Assembly: GCA_934278965.1 (NCBI GenBank)
Contig: CAKQWL010000228.1
Coordinates: 1 to 8,532 of the forward strand
DNA from: an uncultured Clostridia bacterium
GTDB taxonomy: Bacteria > Bacillota > Clostridia > Peptostreptococcales > Anaerovoracaceae
DNA: 8,532 nucleotides
Reading direction: 5' to 3'
Shown here one piece after another: positions 1-6,554 of this stretch. The notes beneath the pieces are model-generated. The model ran no database searches. It was not told the origin of the DNA and worked only from the letters and a program-made list of their open reading frames with translations. The translations under genes and the position numbers were made by a program. The stretch's first letter is position 1. Each line of letters starts with the position of its first letter.

Positions 1-357
1 CGCCAGATCAATCTTGTTGATGCACAAAAGAATCTCCGTATGATTTTTTTCTGCCATCACCAGAAATTTGTCCAGCAATCCCGGGTTCGGATCCGGATTC
101 CTGACCGCAGTTACGATGACAAAGGTCTCTACATTGGCAATCGGCGGACGTGAAAACGCATTCATTCGCGGAAAAATCCGTTCTACAACCGCATCCCCGT
201 CCTGTTGCACCGCGATTTCTGCCCGGTCTCCCACCGCCGGAACGATTCCGTCTTTCTTAAAAATCCCGCGCGCGCGACACTGATAGACCGTGCCGTCTCC
301 CGTCTTGACATAGTAAAACCCGGCAATTCCCTTGATAATTGTTCCGGCAGTTCTCAT
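1..357 (-). CDS. rsgA: Ribosome small-subunit-dependent GTPase RsgA, N-terminal part (3' end cut by window edge)
   Basis: Reading the minus strand from the ATG at 357 gives 119 open codons to the window edge. RsgA (YjeQ/CpgA/YloQ) is a circularly permuted GTPase that binds the 30S subunit late in assembly. Visible are the N-terminal OB-fold (about residues 1-70, opening MRTAGTIIKGIAGFYYVKTG), the typical linker NAFSRPPIANVE, the LLDKFLVMAE helix and then NKID, the G4 guanine-specificity motif. G4 coming before any Walker A is expected for the permuted G4-G1-G3 order. The G1 and G3 motifs and the C-terminal zinc domain would lie beyond the edge. The start overlaps the prkC stop as ATGA, with AGGAG at 369-365 placed 7 bases upstream, so translation is probably coupled to prkC. 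In B. subtilis the orthologue CpgA is a PrkC substrate (family knowledge). Identity is close to certain; only completeness is unknown. Confidence 0.95.
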   Translation of the reverse strand, partial: MRTAGTIIKGIAGFYYVKTGDGTVYQCRARGIFKKDGIVPAVGDRAEIAVQQDGDAVVERIFPRMNAFSRPPIANVETFVIVTAVRNPDPNPGLLDKFLVMAEKNHTEILLCINKIDLA

Positions 358-2315
358 TCAATGACTCCTGTATTGAAATCCACACTGGATTTCTGTACTA
401 CATCGTTATTAAAGATCACCATGACGGTTCCCTTCCCGCTTCCGGTTACAGTCACCGTTTCTCCTCCGTTTTCTTTCAGGCGCTGCTCTCTTGTCAGGAT
501 ATTATGCGTTCCGGACTCATCCGAAACAGTTACTGTCAGCCAGAAAACAGAATCCTCCGCCGCACTGTAATCAATATAAAGTGAGATATTCTGCGGCTCC
601 GGGTCCTGGTCGCCGCTGCTGACGCGCAGATCCACCGTTGTGCCTTCCTCCAAGACCTTTTCGGCTGCATACTGCTGCCATATTACCTGGTTCTTCGCGT
701 AGGACTCACTCTTTTCATAAGTGATGCTGCCCGGCTTCAGACCGGCCTCTTCCAGTGCGCGCTTCGCCTCATCCAGTTCCATGCCCGTGAGCAGCGGCAA
801 AATGGCCTTGCCCTCCTCATTTCCGGTACTGACTTCAAAGGAAACCGACGCACCCGGCTTTGCTTCTTCGCCCGCGGCCGGTGTCTGTGAAAGAACGATT
901 CCCTTTGGCTGGCTGCTTGCTTTTTCCGTAACTGAACCAACCTTAAACTTGTATTTTTCCAGGATATGAACGGCACTTTCATAAGTCATGCCTTCGATTT
1001 TCGGCACCGTTCCCTCCTTCATACCCTTACTGATATTCACGGTAATCGTTTTTCCGGATTTGATCTTAGCACCGACATCCGGCGTCTGTGAGCAGATCTC
1101 TCCTTCATCATATTCCGAATCAAATACCGTATCGCCTTCTTGAATCTCCAGCTTGTACGACGCCGCCTCTGTCTGCGCCTGTTCCAGCGTCATTCCCCGA
1201 AAATCCGGCGTTTCGAAGGTTTTTCCCCCGCCTTTCAAAAGTGCGGAGGCCACGGTTACAATTCCGTAGGAAAGCGGGATCGCAACAAGAAGCGCCGCCA
1301 CTACCGCCAGAATTTTCATCTTCCTGAATTCGCCGCCGTTCGCCTTTTCCCTGCTTTCTTTCTTCTTCGCCTTTTTTCCGCCAACAGTCCTTTCGCCGTT
1401 TTCGGCATCGGCAGCCGCTTCCGCCGCTCCGGATACCGCCGCATCTGCCGCATCCTGCGAAGCCGCATCCGCTTTCTCATGTGTGCCGATCATTTCTTCA
1501 AATTCAGCATCTTCCAAGGCCTTGTACATCTCGTCCGCGGACGCGTACCGATTGATCTGCAGTTTATCGGTCGCCTTCATAACCACCTTTTCGACCGACT
1601 CCGGAATGGACGGCACCAGCTGCCGCGGCGGCTGAATCGGATTATTGATATGCATCAGGGCAACCGCAACCGGATTTTCTCCGTCAAACGGCACCTGCCC
1701 TGTCAGCATTTCATAAAGCACAATTCCGAGCGAATAAATATCCGATTTTTCATCCACATAACCGCCTCGTGCCTGCTCCGGCGAAAAATAATGCACAGAG
1801 CCCATAATCGTTCCGGTATTTTCCGCTGCCTTGGAGGAATCAATCGCCTTGGCAATTCCAAAATCCGTAATTTTCGCCGTTCCCGACTGTGTAATCAGGA
1901 TATTGTGCGGCTTGACATCCCGGTGAATGATATGGTTTTGATGCGCGAAGGAAAGCGCGAGCGCAATCTGCTTTGCGATCTCCACTGCCTGTTTCCAGTC
2001 CAGCGCGCCCTTCTCGCGGATCAAATCGCTCAGGATATGGCCTTCTACCAGCTCCATCACAATGTAATGGATATTTCCTTCTCTGCCGACATCGTAAATA
2101 TTGACAATATTCGGATGGGAAAGGCTGGCTGCTGCCTGCGATTCCCGTCGGAAATTCTCAATAAATTTTACATCCCGGGCAAATTCCGGTTTTAGGATTT
2201 TAATAGCGACATACCGATTGAGCAGTCTGCATCTGGCCTTATAGACCACTGCCATTCCGCCGTCACCAATCTTTTCAAGCAATTCATATCTGCCTGCAAG
2301 TATTCTGCTGCTCAT
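354..2315 (-). CDS. prkC: PASTA-domain membrane Ser/Thr protein kinase PrkC (Stk1)
   Basis: This 653-residue Hanks-type kinase senses peptidoglycan or lipid II fragments through extracellular PASTA repeats and phosphorylates proteins of translation, cell-wall synthesis and growth control (family knowledge). The N-terminal cytoplasmic kinase shows a glycine loop GDGGMAVVYKA (17-27), ATP-binding K39, helix-C E58, catalytic loop HRDVKPHN (131-138, base D133), DFG (151-153) and the GSVHYFSPEQARGG segment. An Ala-rich then Lys-rich linker (about 276-332) leads to one transmembrane helix (about 333-360). Three PASTA repeats follow (about 368-431, 435-498, 503-568), then a beta-rich C-terminal domain (about 575-653) in the place of the Ig-like domain of the B. 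subtilis protein, which has about the same total length. All key catalytic residues are present, so it should be active. The start is supported by AAGGGGG 7 bases upstream, overlapping the stp stop. Its partner phosphatase lies just upstream and rsgA overlaps its stop. Confidence 0.97.
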   Translation of the reverse strand: MSSRILAGRYELLEKIGDGGMAVVYKARCRLLNRYVAIKILKPEFARDVKFIENFRRESQAAASLSHPNIVNIYDVGREGNIHYIVMELVEGHILSDLIREKGALDWKQAVEIAKQIALALSFAHQNHIIHRDVKPHNILITQSGTAKITDFGIAKAIDSSKAAENTGTIMGSVHYFSPEQARGGYVDEKSDIYSLGIVLYEMLTGQVPFDGENPVAVALMHINNPIQPPRQLVPSIPESVEKVVMKATDKLQINRYASADEMYKALEDAEFEEMIGTHEKADAASQDAADAAVSGAAEAAADAENGERTVGGKKAKKKESREKANGGEFRKMKILAVVAALLVAIPLSYGIVTVASALLKGGGKTFETPDFRGMTLEQAQTEAASYKLEIQEGDTVFDSEYDEGEICSQTPDVGAKIKSGKTITVNISKGMKEGTVPKIEGMTYESAVHILEKYKFKVGSVTEKASSQPKGIVLSQTPAAGEEAKPGASVSFEVSTGNEEGKAILPLLTGMELDEAKRALEEAGLKPGSITYEKSESYAKNQVIWQQYAAEKVLEEGTTVDLRVSSGDQDPEPQNISLYIDYSAAEDSVFWLTVTVSDESGTHNILTREQRLKENGGETVTVTGSGKGTVMVIFNNDVVQKSSVDFNTGVIE

Positions 2316-2322
2316 TCAATAT

Positions 2323-2329
2323 CCCCCTT
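2323..2329 (-). promoter_or_regulatory. Ribosome binding site of prkC, overlapping the stp stop codon
   Basis: The coding strand reads TAAGGGGGAT here. The TAA is the stp stop (2330-2328) and its last two bases begin the AAGGGGG Shine-Dalgarno, 7 bases before the prkC ATG at 2315. Ribosomes finishing stp therefore end on the prkC binding site, which would help keep phosphatase and kinase synthesis in step. That coupling is an inference; the overlap is seen directly. Confidence 0.8.
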
Positions 2330-3062
2330 ATATCTTCAGACAAATCACTGTTATATTATCACTTCCGCCGCGGCGATTTGCGGCATGCACCAGCTTCCCC
2401 GCAGCATCCCGCATATCTTCCGCGTTCATCAAAATCTCTGCGGCAAGCCTGTTTTCTACTTCGCTGTAAAGACCGTCGGTGCAGAGCATCAAAATGTCCC
2501 CGTCCCGAAGCTCGACCCGGAAAAAATCCGGATTGGCTACCGCATCTCCGCCGATTGCACGGGTCAGCATATTCCGTCTCGGATGATGCTCTGCTTCTTC
2601 CTCTGTGATCGCACCCTGATGCAGAAGTTCGTTTACATAAGTATGATCCTCTGTCACACGGAAAAGTTCCCCGTCTCTGCACACATATGCGCGGCTGTCT
2701 CCGATATTGGTTATGTATCCGGTCTTTCCATCCACATAGGCAACCACCATGGTTGTCGCCATGCCGCGATTCTCCTCATGTCTGCGGGCCAGCGCATAAA
2801 CCTCCGTATTCGCGGCTGTCAGGCATTTTAAGAAATATTCTTTCAGCGCCTTTTCGCCTTTGTCTTTTACGGTACTCACCGGATGCCGGCGAATATACTC
2901 CGCTACCACCGCCACCGCTGTCCTTGACGCAATTTCCCCTGCGTTATTCCCGCCAACACCATCCGCAATAATATAAACATTCTCGGACGGTACGATAAAG
3001 CAGGCGTCCTCATTATTGTCTCTTCTGATTCCCTTATCGCTTTTGAATCCTACCTGTATCAT
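2328..3062 (-). CDS. stp: PP2C-family Ser/Thr protein phosphatase Stp/PrpC
   Basis: This 244-residue soluble phosphatase removes phosphate from PrkC and its targets using two or more Mn/Mg ions. The bacterial PPM motifs are all present in order: SDKGIRRDNNEDA (8-20, with D15, E18 and D19), the metal-binding ADGVGG (33-38, D34), GMATTMVVA (100-108), NIGDSRAY (119-126), TEDHTYV, RRNMLTRAIGG (162-172), LMLCTDGLYSEV (191-202, D196) and the C-terminal GGSDNITVI (232-240, D235). Length matches B. subtilis PrpC closely, and there is no signal peptide or membrane segment, so it acts in the cytoplasm. The ATG at 3062 follows an AAGGG (3076-3072) at 9-base spacing, and the protein starts in the family's usual way. 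It lies 12 bases before prkC, the standard phosphatase-kinase pair. It is separated from rsmB by only 31 bases, where rlmN is normally found. In the literature it is called stp or prpC. Confidence 0.96.
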   Translation of the reverse strand: MIQVGFKSDKGIRRDNNEDACFIVPSENVYIIADGVGGNNAGEIASRTAVAVVAEYIRRHPVSTVKDKGEKALKEYFLKCLTAANTEVYALARRHEENRGMATTMVVAYVDGKTGYITNIGDSRAYVCRDGELFRVTEDHTYVNELLHQGAITEEEAEHHPRRNMLTRAIGGDAVANPDFFRVELRDGDILMLCTDGLYSEVENRLAAEILMNAEDMRDAAGKLVHAANRRGGSDNITVICLKI

Positions 3063-3093
3063 ATTTGTTTTCCCTTACTCTGCTGCTCTTTTC

Positions 3094-4380
3094 CTAAATA
3101 CCGTCTTTTCTCATGGTACAGATGAAGAATCCGTCTGTATCGTTCACATTCGGAAGGAGCTGAACCGCCTCTTCCTTTTTGAAATTCGGATGTTTTTTCA
3201 GAAATTCGGAAACAACGCGCTGATTTTCGTACGGATTGATCGTACAAGTGCTGTAAAGAATCCGTCCACCCGGTTTTACATATTCCGCGGAAGCGGACAG
3301 AATTTCATACTGCTTTCGCGGCAAAAGATCCATTTCTGCCGTGCGCTTCCTGTACTTAATTTCCGGCTTTCTTCTTACGACACCGAGTCCCGAGCACGGA
3401 ACATCCACCAGCACCTTATCTGCCTTCTGTACGCGCTCCGAATCCGTCTTTGTCGAATCCCATGTTTTCGTCACGATGTTCCGAACTCCAAGACGCTTTG
3501 CCTCACTGTCGATGATCGCCAGTTTTCTTTTATAAATATCCGTCGCGAGAATAGTTCCGGTGTTATTCATCCGCTCTGCGATCGCAAGCGTTTTCCCTCC
3601 GGGCGCCGCACAGACATCCATGACCGTATCTCCCTGCTTCGGGTCCAGCATAACAGCCGCCAGCATCGAGGCCTCGTCCTGCACAGAGAACAGTCCGGCC
3701 TTATAAAGATCCGTTTCCAAAAGGCCGCTGCCCTTTACCCGACGCGCATTTTCACAGATATGTCCAAGCTCTACTTCGAACCCTTTCGCCGTCAATGCCG
3801 CGATTAAATCTTTTTTCATGACTTTCAGCCAGTTCAGCCGGATTGTCGTACTCGGCGTACGGTTCCCCGCCTTGAGCAATTCTTCCACAAAATCCATGCT
3901 GTACTGCTCTTTCCACAGCTCTATGATCCAAGGTTCATAGGAATATTTGAGCGACAGATAACGGATCTCATCCTCACTCCGTTCCGGAAGAGCGATACTG
4001 TATTTTCGTTTGAGATAGGAGCGGAGCACCGCATTGACAAATCCGTCCCGCCCCCGAGCATATCGCTTGGCCAAGCTTACGCACTCATTCACCGCGGCAT
4101 ATTCCGGGACCGAATCCATAAAACGCAGCTGGTAAATACCCATCCTCAGAATGGTCAGATCGGCCGTCTTCACCTTGTCCACTCCCGATGGAACGAGCTG
4201 TCCGATGATATGATCCAGGAGCATCTTATTCTCCAGTACACCGTATGTAAGCTCCCGGACAAATGCCGGAGAACCCGGATGGCTGCACTTAATGTGATGA
4301 TTCAGTGCGATATTGGAGTAGGACTTTTTGTTTTCCACATCGTATAAGGCAAAGAAAGCGGTTTTTCTATTGACATCCAT
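3094..4380 (-). CDS. rsmB: 16S rRNA (cytosine-967-C5)-methyltransferase RsmB
   Basis: This 428-residue enzyme uses S-adenosylmethionine to methylate C5 of C967 (E. coli numbering) in 16S rRNA. The N-terminal NusB-like RNA-binding domain (about 2-125) has the typical RELTYGVLENK (42-52) and DGFVNAVLRSYLKRK (112-126). The C-terminal Rossmann methyltransferase has motif I DVCAAPGGKT (255-264), D281 in the next strand, motif IV DVPCSG (326-331, C329) and motif VI YSTCTINPYEN (376-386). C379 in the TCT is the likely catalytic nucleophile and C329 the release cysteine. The NusB-like domain separates it from other RsmB/RsmF-type NOL1/NOP2/sun enzymes. The ATG at 4380 directly abuts the stop of the peptidase gene and has a very strong AGGAGG at 4395-4390. 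It ends with TAG 31 bases before stp. Length is normal and no motif is damaged. Confidence 0.96.
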   Translation of the reverse strand: MDVNRKTAFFALYDVENKKSYSNIALNHHIKCSHPGSPAFVRELTYGVLENKMLLDHIIGQLVPSGVDKVKTADLTILRMGIYQLRFMDSVPEYAAVNECVSLAKRYARGRDGFVNAVLRSYLKRKYSIALPERSEDEIRYLSLKYSYEPWIIELWKEQYSMDFVEELLKAGNRTPSTTIRLNWLKVMKKDLIAALTAKGFEVELGHICENARRVKGSGLLETDLYKAGLFSVQDEASMLAAVMLDPKQGDTVMDVCAAPGGKTLAIAERMNNTGTILATDIYKRKLAIIDSEAKRLGVRNIVTKTWDSTKTDSERVQKADKVLVDVPCSGLGVVRRKPEIKYRKRTAEMDLLPRKQYEILSASAEYVKPGGRILYSTCTINPYENQRVVSEFLKKHPNFKKEEAVQLLPNVNDTDGFFICTMRKDGI

Positions 4381-5073
4381 TTAATCATCCCTCCTCAAAG
4401 CGAGTATCCGAAGCAAGTTTGCGACCGCCATCGCAAGAGCCGCTACATAAGTCATAGCAGCCGCCGACAGAACCTTTTTGGCACCGGCGGTTTCTTCCGG
4501 AAAGACAATGCCGAGCGCCGTAAGCTGCTGAATCGCGCGCGAGCTCGCATTAAACTCTACCGGCAGGGTAATCGTATGAAAGACGATGACGCCTAAAAAG
4601 AAAAGAACTCCGATATTAAAAATCAAATTTCCGGTCTGCGACCCGATCACAAGACCGATCACCAGGAGCGGCCATGCCAAAAACGATGCTGCGTTCACAA
4701 GCGGCACGATTGCGTTCCGGATCAAAAGCGGTGCGTAATTTTTGCTTTTTTGGATCGCGTGTCCGGATTCGTGCGCCGCAATGCTGACGGAGGCGATGGA
4801 CGGTGTGCTGTATACTTCCTGCGAAAGCCGCATCACCTTCTTGGCCGGATCATAATGGTCGCTGAGCTTTCCTCTCGTGATCTCAATCGGTACATCCGAA
4901 AGCCCGTTCGCGTCCAAAATCATCCGCGCAGCCTGCGCACCTGTAAGATTCTTTCGATTCCGCACTCTGCTGTACCGGCTGTACGCCGAATTCACTTTTG
5001 CCTGTGCGAAAAACGCGAACAGGATCGCCGGCAGCAAAATAATATAAGTTGGATCATAGTAATAAAAAGGCAT
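4381..5073 (-). CDS. yugP: Membrane zinc metallopeptidase, YugP family (Zn_peptidase_2)
   Basis: This 230-residue protein matches the YugP/neutral zinc metallopeptidase family. It opens MPFYYYDPTYIILLP, typical of the family, with a first hydrophobic helix at about 9-25. The zinc motif HESGH (101-105) lies in SIAAHESGHAIQ, with catalytic E102 and ligands H101 and H105. The conserved LPVEFNASSRA (170-180) supplies the likely third ligand E173. Further hydrophobic stretches at about 117-145, 149-170 and 203-226 make it an integral membrane protein, with the HEXXH part between the first and second helices. Its substrate is not known to me and cannot be read from the sequence. It starts 2 bases after the fmt stop, with GGGGG (5085-5081) 7 bases upstream, and abuts rsmB, so it is firmly in this operon. 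In B. subtilis yugP lies elsewhere (family knowledge). The family call is strong; the function is open. Confidence 0.88.
   Translation of the reverse strand: MPFYYYDPTYIILLPAILFAFFAQAKVNSAYSRYSRVRNRKNLTGAQAARMILDANGLSDVPIEITRGKLSDHYDPAKKVMRLSQEVYSTPSIASVSIAAHESGHAIQKSKNYAPLLIRNAIVPLVNAASFLAWPLLVIGLVIGSQTGNLIFNIGVLFFLGVIVFHTITLPVEFNASSRAIQQLTALGIVFPEETAGAKKVLSAAAMTYVAALAMAVANLLRILALRRDD
4389..4396 (-). promoter_or_regulatory. Strong Shine-Dalgarno of rsmB encoded inside the last codons of the peptidase gene
   Basis: The coding strand reads GAGGAGGG, containing a perfect AGGAGG 9 bases before the rsmB ATG at 4380. The same bases encode the Arg-Arg of the peptidase C-terminus (RRDD), whose TAA stop at 4383-4381 is flush with the rsmB start. 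This arrangement suggests termination-reinitiation coupling plus strong independent initiation. Confidence 0.8.
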
Positions 5074-5075
5074 TG

Positions 5076-6008
5076 TTATTCCCCCAATCTTTTCCCTGAA
5101 TCCAGTTTTCTTCCCCTGACATAATCCGCAGCACGCATACGCTTCCGACCGGCTGCCTGTACTTCCAAGATGCGAAGAATGCGTCCGCCTGCTGCGACAT
5201 CAATACCATTTTCCCCTGCGGAGAGGACCGTTCCGGGTGCCGCTTCCGACGCTCCATCCGGCACATCCGCCGCAAAAATTTTAAATAATTCTCCGTCCAG
5301 CAGGGTATAAGCCCCCGGCCACGGTAAAGTTCCCCGTATCCGACGTTCGATCTCCTCCGGGCTTTTTTCAAAATCAATTTTCCCGTCCTCTTTGGAAAGC
5401 ATCGGCGCGTAGCTTGCCAGCCGATCATCCTGCGCTTCCCTCTGATTCGTTCCGTTCTCGATTGCCGGAAGGGTATCCAGCAGAAGTTCCGCTCCCGTCG
5501 CGGCAAGCTCCCTCAAAAGCTCTTCGGAAGTCTTTCGCCCGATCGGTGTCTCTGCCTTTGCGATCATATCCCCGGTATCCAGTCCTTCGGCCATATACAT
5601 CAGTGTCACACCGGTCACGTCATCGCCTTCCATAATCGCCCGCTGCACCGGAGCCGCCCCGCGCCAGCGTGGAAGCAGGGAACCGTGAACATTGATACAC
5701 CCGAGACGCGGAAGCGAGAGAATCGAAGACGGCAGGATCTTTCCGTACGCGGCCACGACAATCAAATCCGGTGCATATTCGCGGAGAGTATTCAAGAACT
5801 CCTCGTTTTCACGAATGGAAGCGGGCTGCAGTACCGGAATGCCGTGCCTCTCCGCTTCTTCCCGAACCGGCGTCGGCAGGATTTTCTTTCCCCGATTCTT
5901 CGCCTTGTCCGGCTGCGAAACGGCAAATCCGATCTCGTGTCCGCTTTCCGCCAGCTTCGCCAAAATCGTCGCGGCGAACTCCGGCGTACCCATAAATACA
6001 ATCCTCAT
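5076..6008 (-). CDS. fmt: Methionyl-tRNA formyltransferase
   Basis: This 310-residue cytoplasmic enzyme transfers a formyl group from 10-formyltetrahydrofolate to methionyl-initiator tRNA. The start MRIVFMGTPEF is the classic family opening. The QPDKAKNRGKK segment (32-42) is the tRNA-contacting loop region. INVHGSLLPRWRGAAPVQRA (105-124) holds the catalytic N106 and H108, and GLDTGDM (142-148) supplies D144, matching N/H/D of the E. coli enzyme. The C-terminal OB-like tRNA-binding domain (about 205-305) includes LPWPGAYT and ends with GRKLDSGKRLGE. Length agrees with the usual 310-320. The ATG overlaps the def stop as ATGA, and a GGGGAGG at 6028-6022 inside def serves as binding site at a rather long spacing of about 13 bases. 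The def-fmt pairing is the standard arrangement: Fmt adds the formyl group that deformylase later removes. Confidence 0.97.
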   Translation of the reverse strand: MRIVFMGTPEFAATILAKLAESGHEIGFAVSQPDKAKNRGKKILPTPVREEAERHGIPVLQPASIRENEEFLNTLREYAPDLIVVAAYGKILPSSILSLPRLGCINVHGSLLPRWRGAAPVQRAIMEGDDVTGVTLMYMAEGLDTGDMIAKAETPIGRKTSEELLRELAATGAELLLDTLPAIENGTNQREAQDDRLASYAPMLSKEDGKIDFEKSPEEIERRIRGTLPWPGAYTLLDGELFKIFAADVPDGASEAAPGTVLSAGENGIDVAAGGRILRILEVQAAGRKRMRAADYVRGRKLDSGKRLGE

Positions 6009-6490
6009 TCTTCGTCGAATTCCTCCCCGTCATAATCGATCCTGTGAATATCCTGCGCCTTATCAATATAGAGGATTCCGTCCAGATGATCATTTTCATG
6101 CAGCATGACTCTGGCGTCAAATCCATGAAATTCCAAGGTCTGCTCTTCTCCGGAAAGACCCGTCGCGCGTATCCTTAAGAAGGTCGGACGCTGCACCGTG
6201 CCGGCATATCCCGGCACGGACAGGCAGCCTTCCTCCCCGTCTTCACTGCCTTCTGTTTCTAAGATTTCCGGATTGATCATGTAATAAACACGCCCCGGCT
6301 CCGGCTCCGCCACAAACATCCGCCGCATAATTCCAACCTGCGGAGCCGCGATTCCTACCCCCTGCGCGTCCCGCATGGTTTCCAGCATATCCCCCAGAAT
6401 TTCGCGGATCCGTCCATCCACGGATTCCACCGGGCGACACTTTTTCCGCAAAATCGGGTCCCCTTCAATCACAATATTTCTTAACGCCAT
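6005..6490 (-). CDS. def: Peptide deformylase
   Basis: This metalloenzyme removes the formyl group from the first methionine of nascent proteins. From the ATG at 6490 it has 161 residues and carries all three deformylase motifs: GVGIAAPQVG (44-53), EEGCLSVP (86-93, metal ligand C89) and HENDHLDG (131-138, ligands H131 and H135, catalytic E132). The residue before the HEXXH is Leu rather than the commoner Gln. The tail is short and acidic (DYDGEEFDEE), which fits the short type 1 enzymes. A GTG at 6499, three codons upstream in frame, could be taken as the start, but it overlaps the last base of the AAGGAG Shine-Dalgarno at 6504-6499. The ATG at 6490, giving MALRNIVIEGD, has ideal 8-base spacing and the family's usual N-terminus. 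The gene follows priA by 64 bases and overlaps fmt by 4. Confidence 0.96.
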   Translation of the reverse strand: MALRNIVIEGDPILRKKCRPVESVDGRIREILGDMLETMRDAQGVGIAAPQVGIMRRMFVAEPEPGRVYYMINPEILETEGSEDGEEGCLSVPGYAGTVQRPTFLRIRATGLSGEEQTLEFHGFDARVMLHENDHLDGILYIDKAQDIHRIDYDGEEFDEE

Positions 6491-6554
6491 TTGTATCACT
6501 CCTTATTTTATCCGTTCACTTTTCTTCAGATTCTTTCTTTCGAATTCTTTTCTC
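6491..6554 (-). other. priA-def intergenic spacer
   Basis: This is the largest non-coding gap in the window (64 bases). Its coding strand is purine-rich and A-rich and ends in the def ribosome binding site. I see no GC-rich hairpin followed by a T-run, so no intrinsic terminator after priA. A TAAAAT near the def binding site has no matching -35 element and lies too close to the start, so I do not call a promoter. Read-through from priA into def is the likely situation. Confidence 0.6.
6499..6504 (-). promoter_or_regulatory. Shine-Dalgarno of def (decides the start codon)
   Basis: The coding strand reads AAGGAG followed by 8 bases and the ATG at 6490. The competing in-frame GTG uses the final G of this element as its own first base. 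It cannot be served by this site, and I see no other purine-rich site at proper distance that is as good. Confidence 0.8.

Noticed and set aside
1140..2195. Long open frame of 351 codons on the plus strand opposite prkC
   Set aside because: It lies wholly antisense to a clearly conserved kinase. The predicted product is rich in Arg, Phe, Leu and His with no recognisable motif, and it is explained by codon bias of prkC leaving the antisense frame open.
3063..3093. Possible promoter or small gene between rsmB and stp
   Set aside because: The gap is 31 bases, purine-rich, and fully used by an AAGGG binding site and spacer; there is no room for a promoter or a reading frame.
3016..3807. Open frame of 263 codons on the plus strand opposite rsmB and the start of stp
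   Set aside because: It is antisense to two well-supported genes, shows no family motifs, and crosses the rsmB-stp junction without any gene-like signal.
5054..5506. Alternative minus-strand frame of 150 codons inside fmt, and similar frames inside def, stp and priA
   Set aside because: These are off-frame readings of conserved genes. The products are Arg-, Gly- and Ser-rich with no domains and no ribosome binding sites of note.
6491..6554. Possible promoter or terminator between priA and def
   Set aside because: A TAAAAT has no proper -35 partner and would place the transcript start on the ribosome binding site. The only inverted repeat is a weak AT-rich 6-bp stem with a bulge and no T-run after it.
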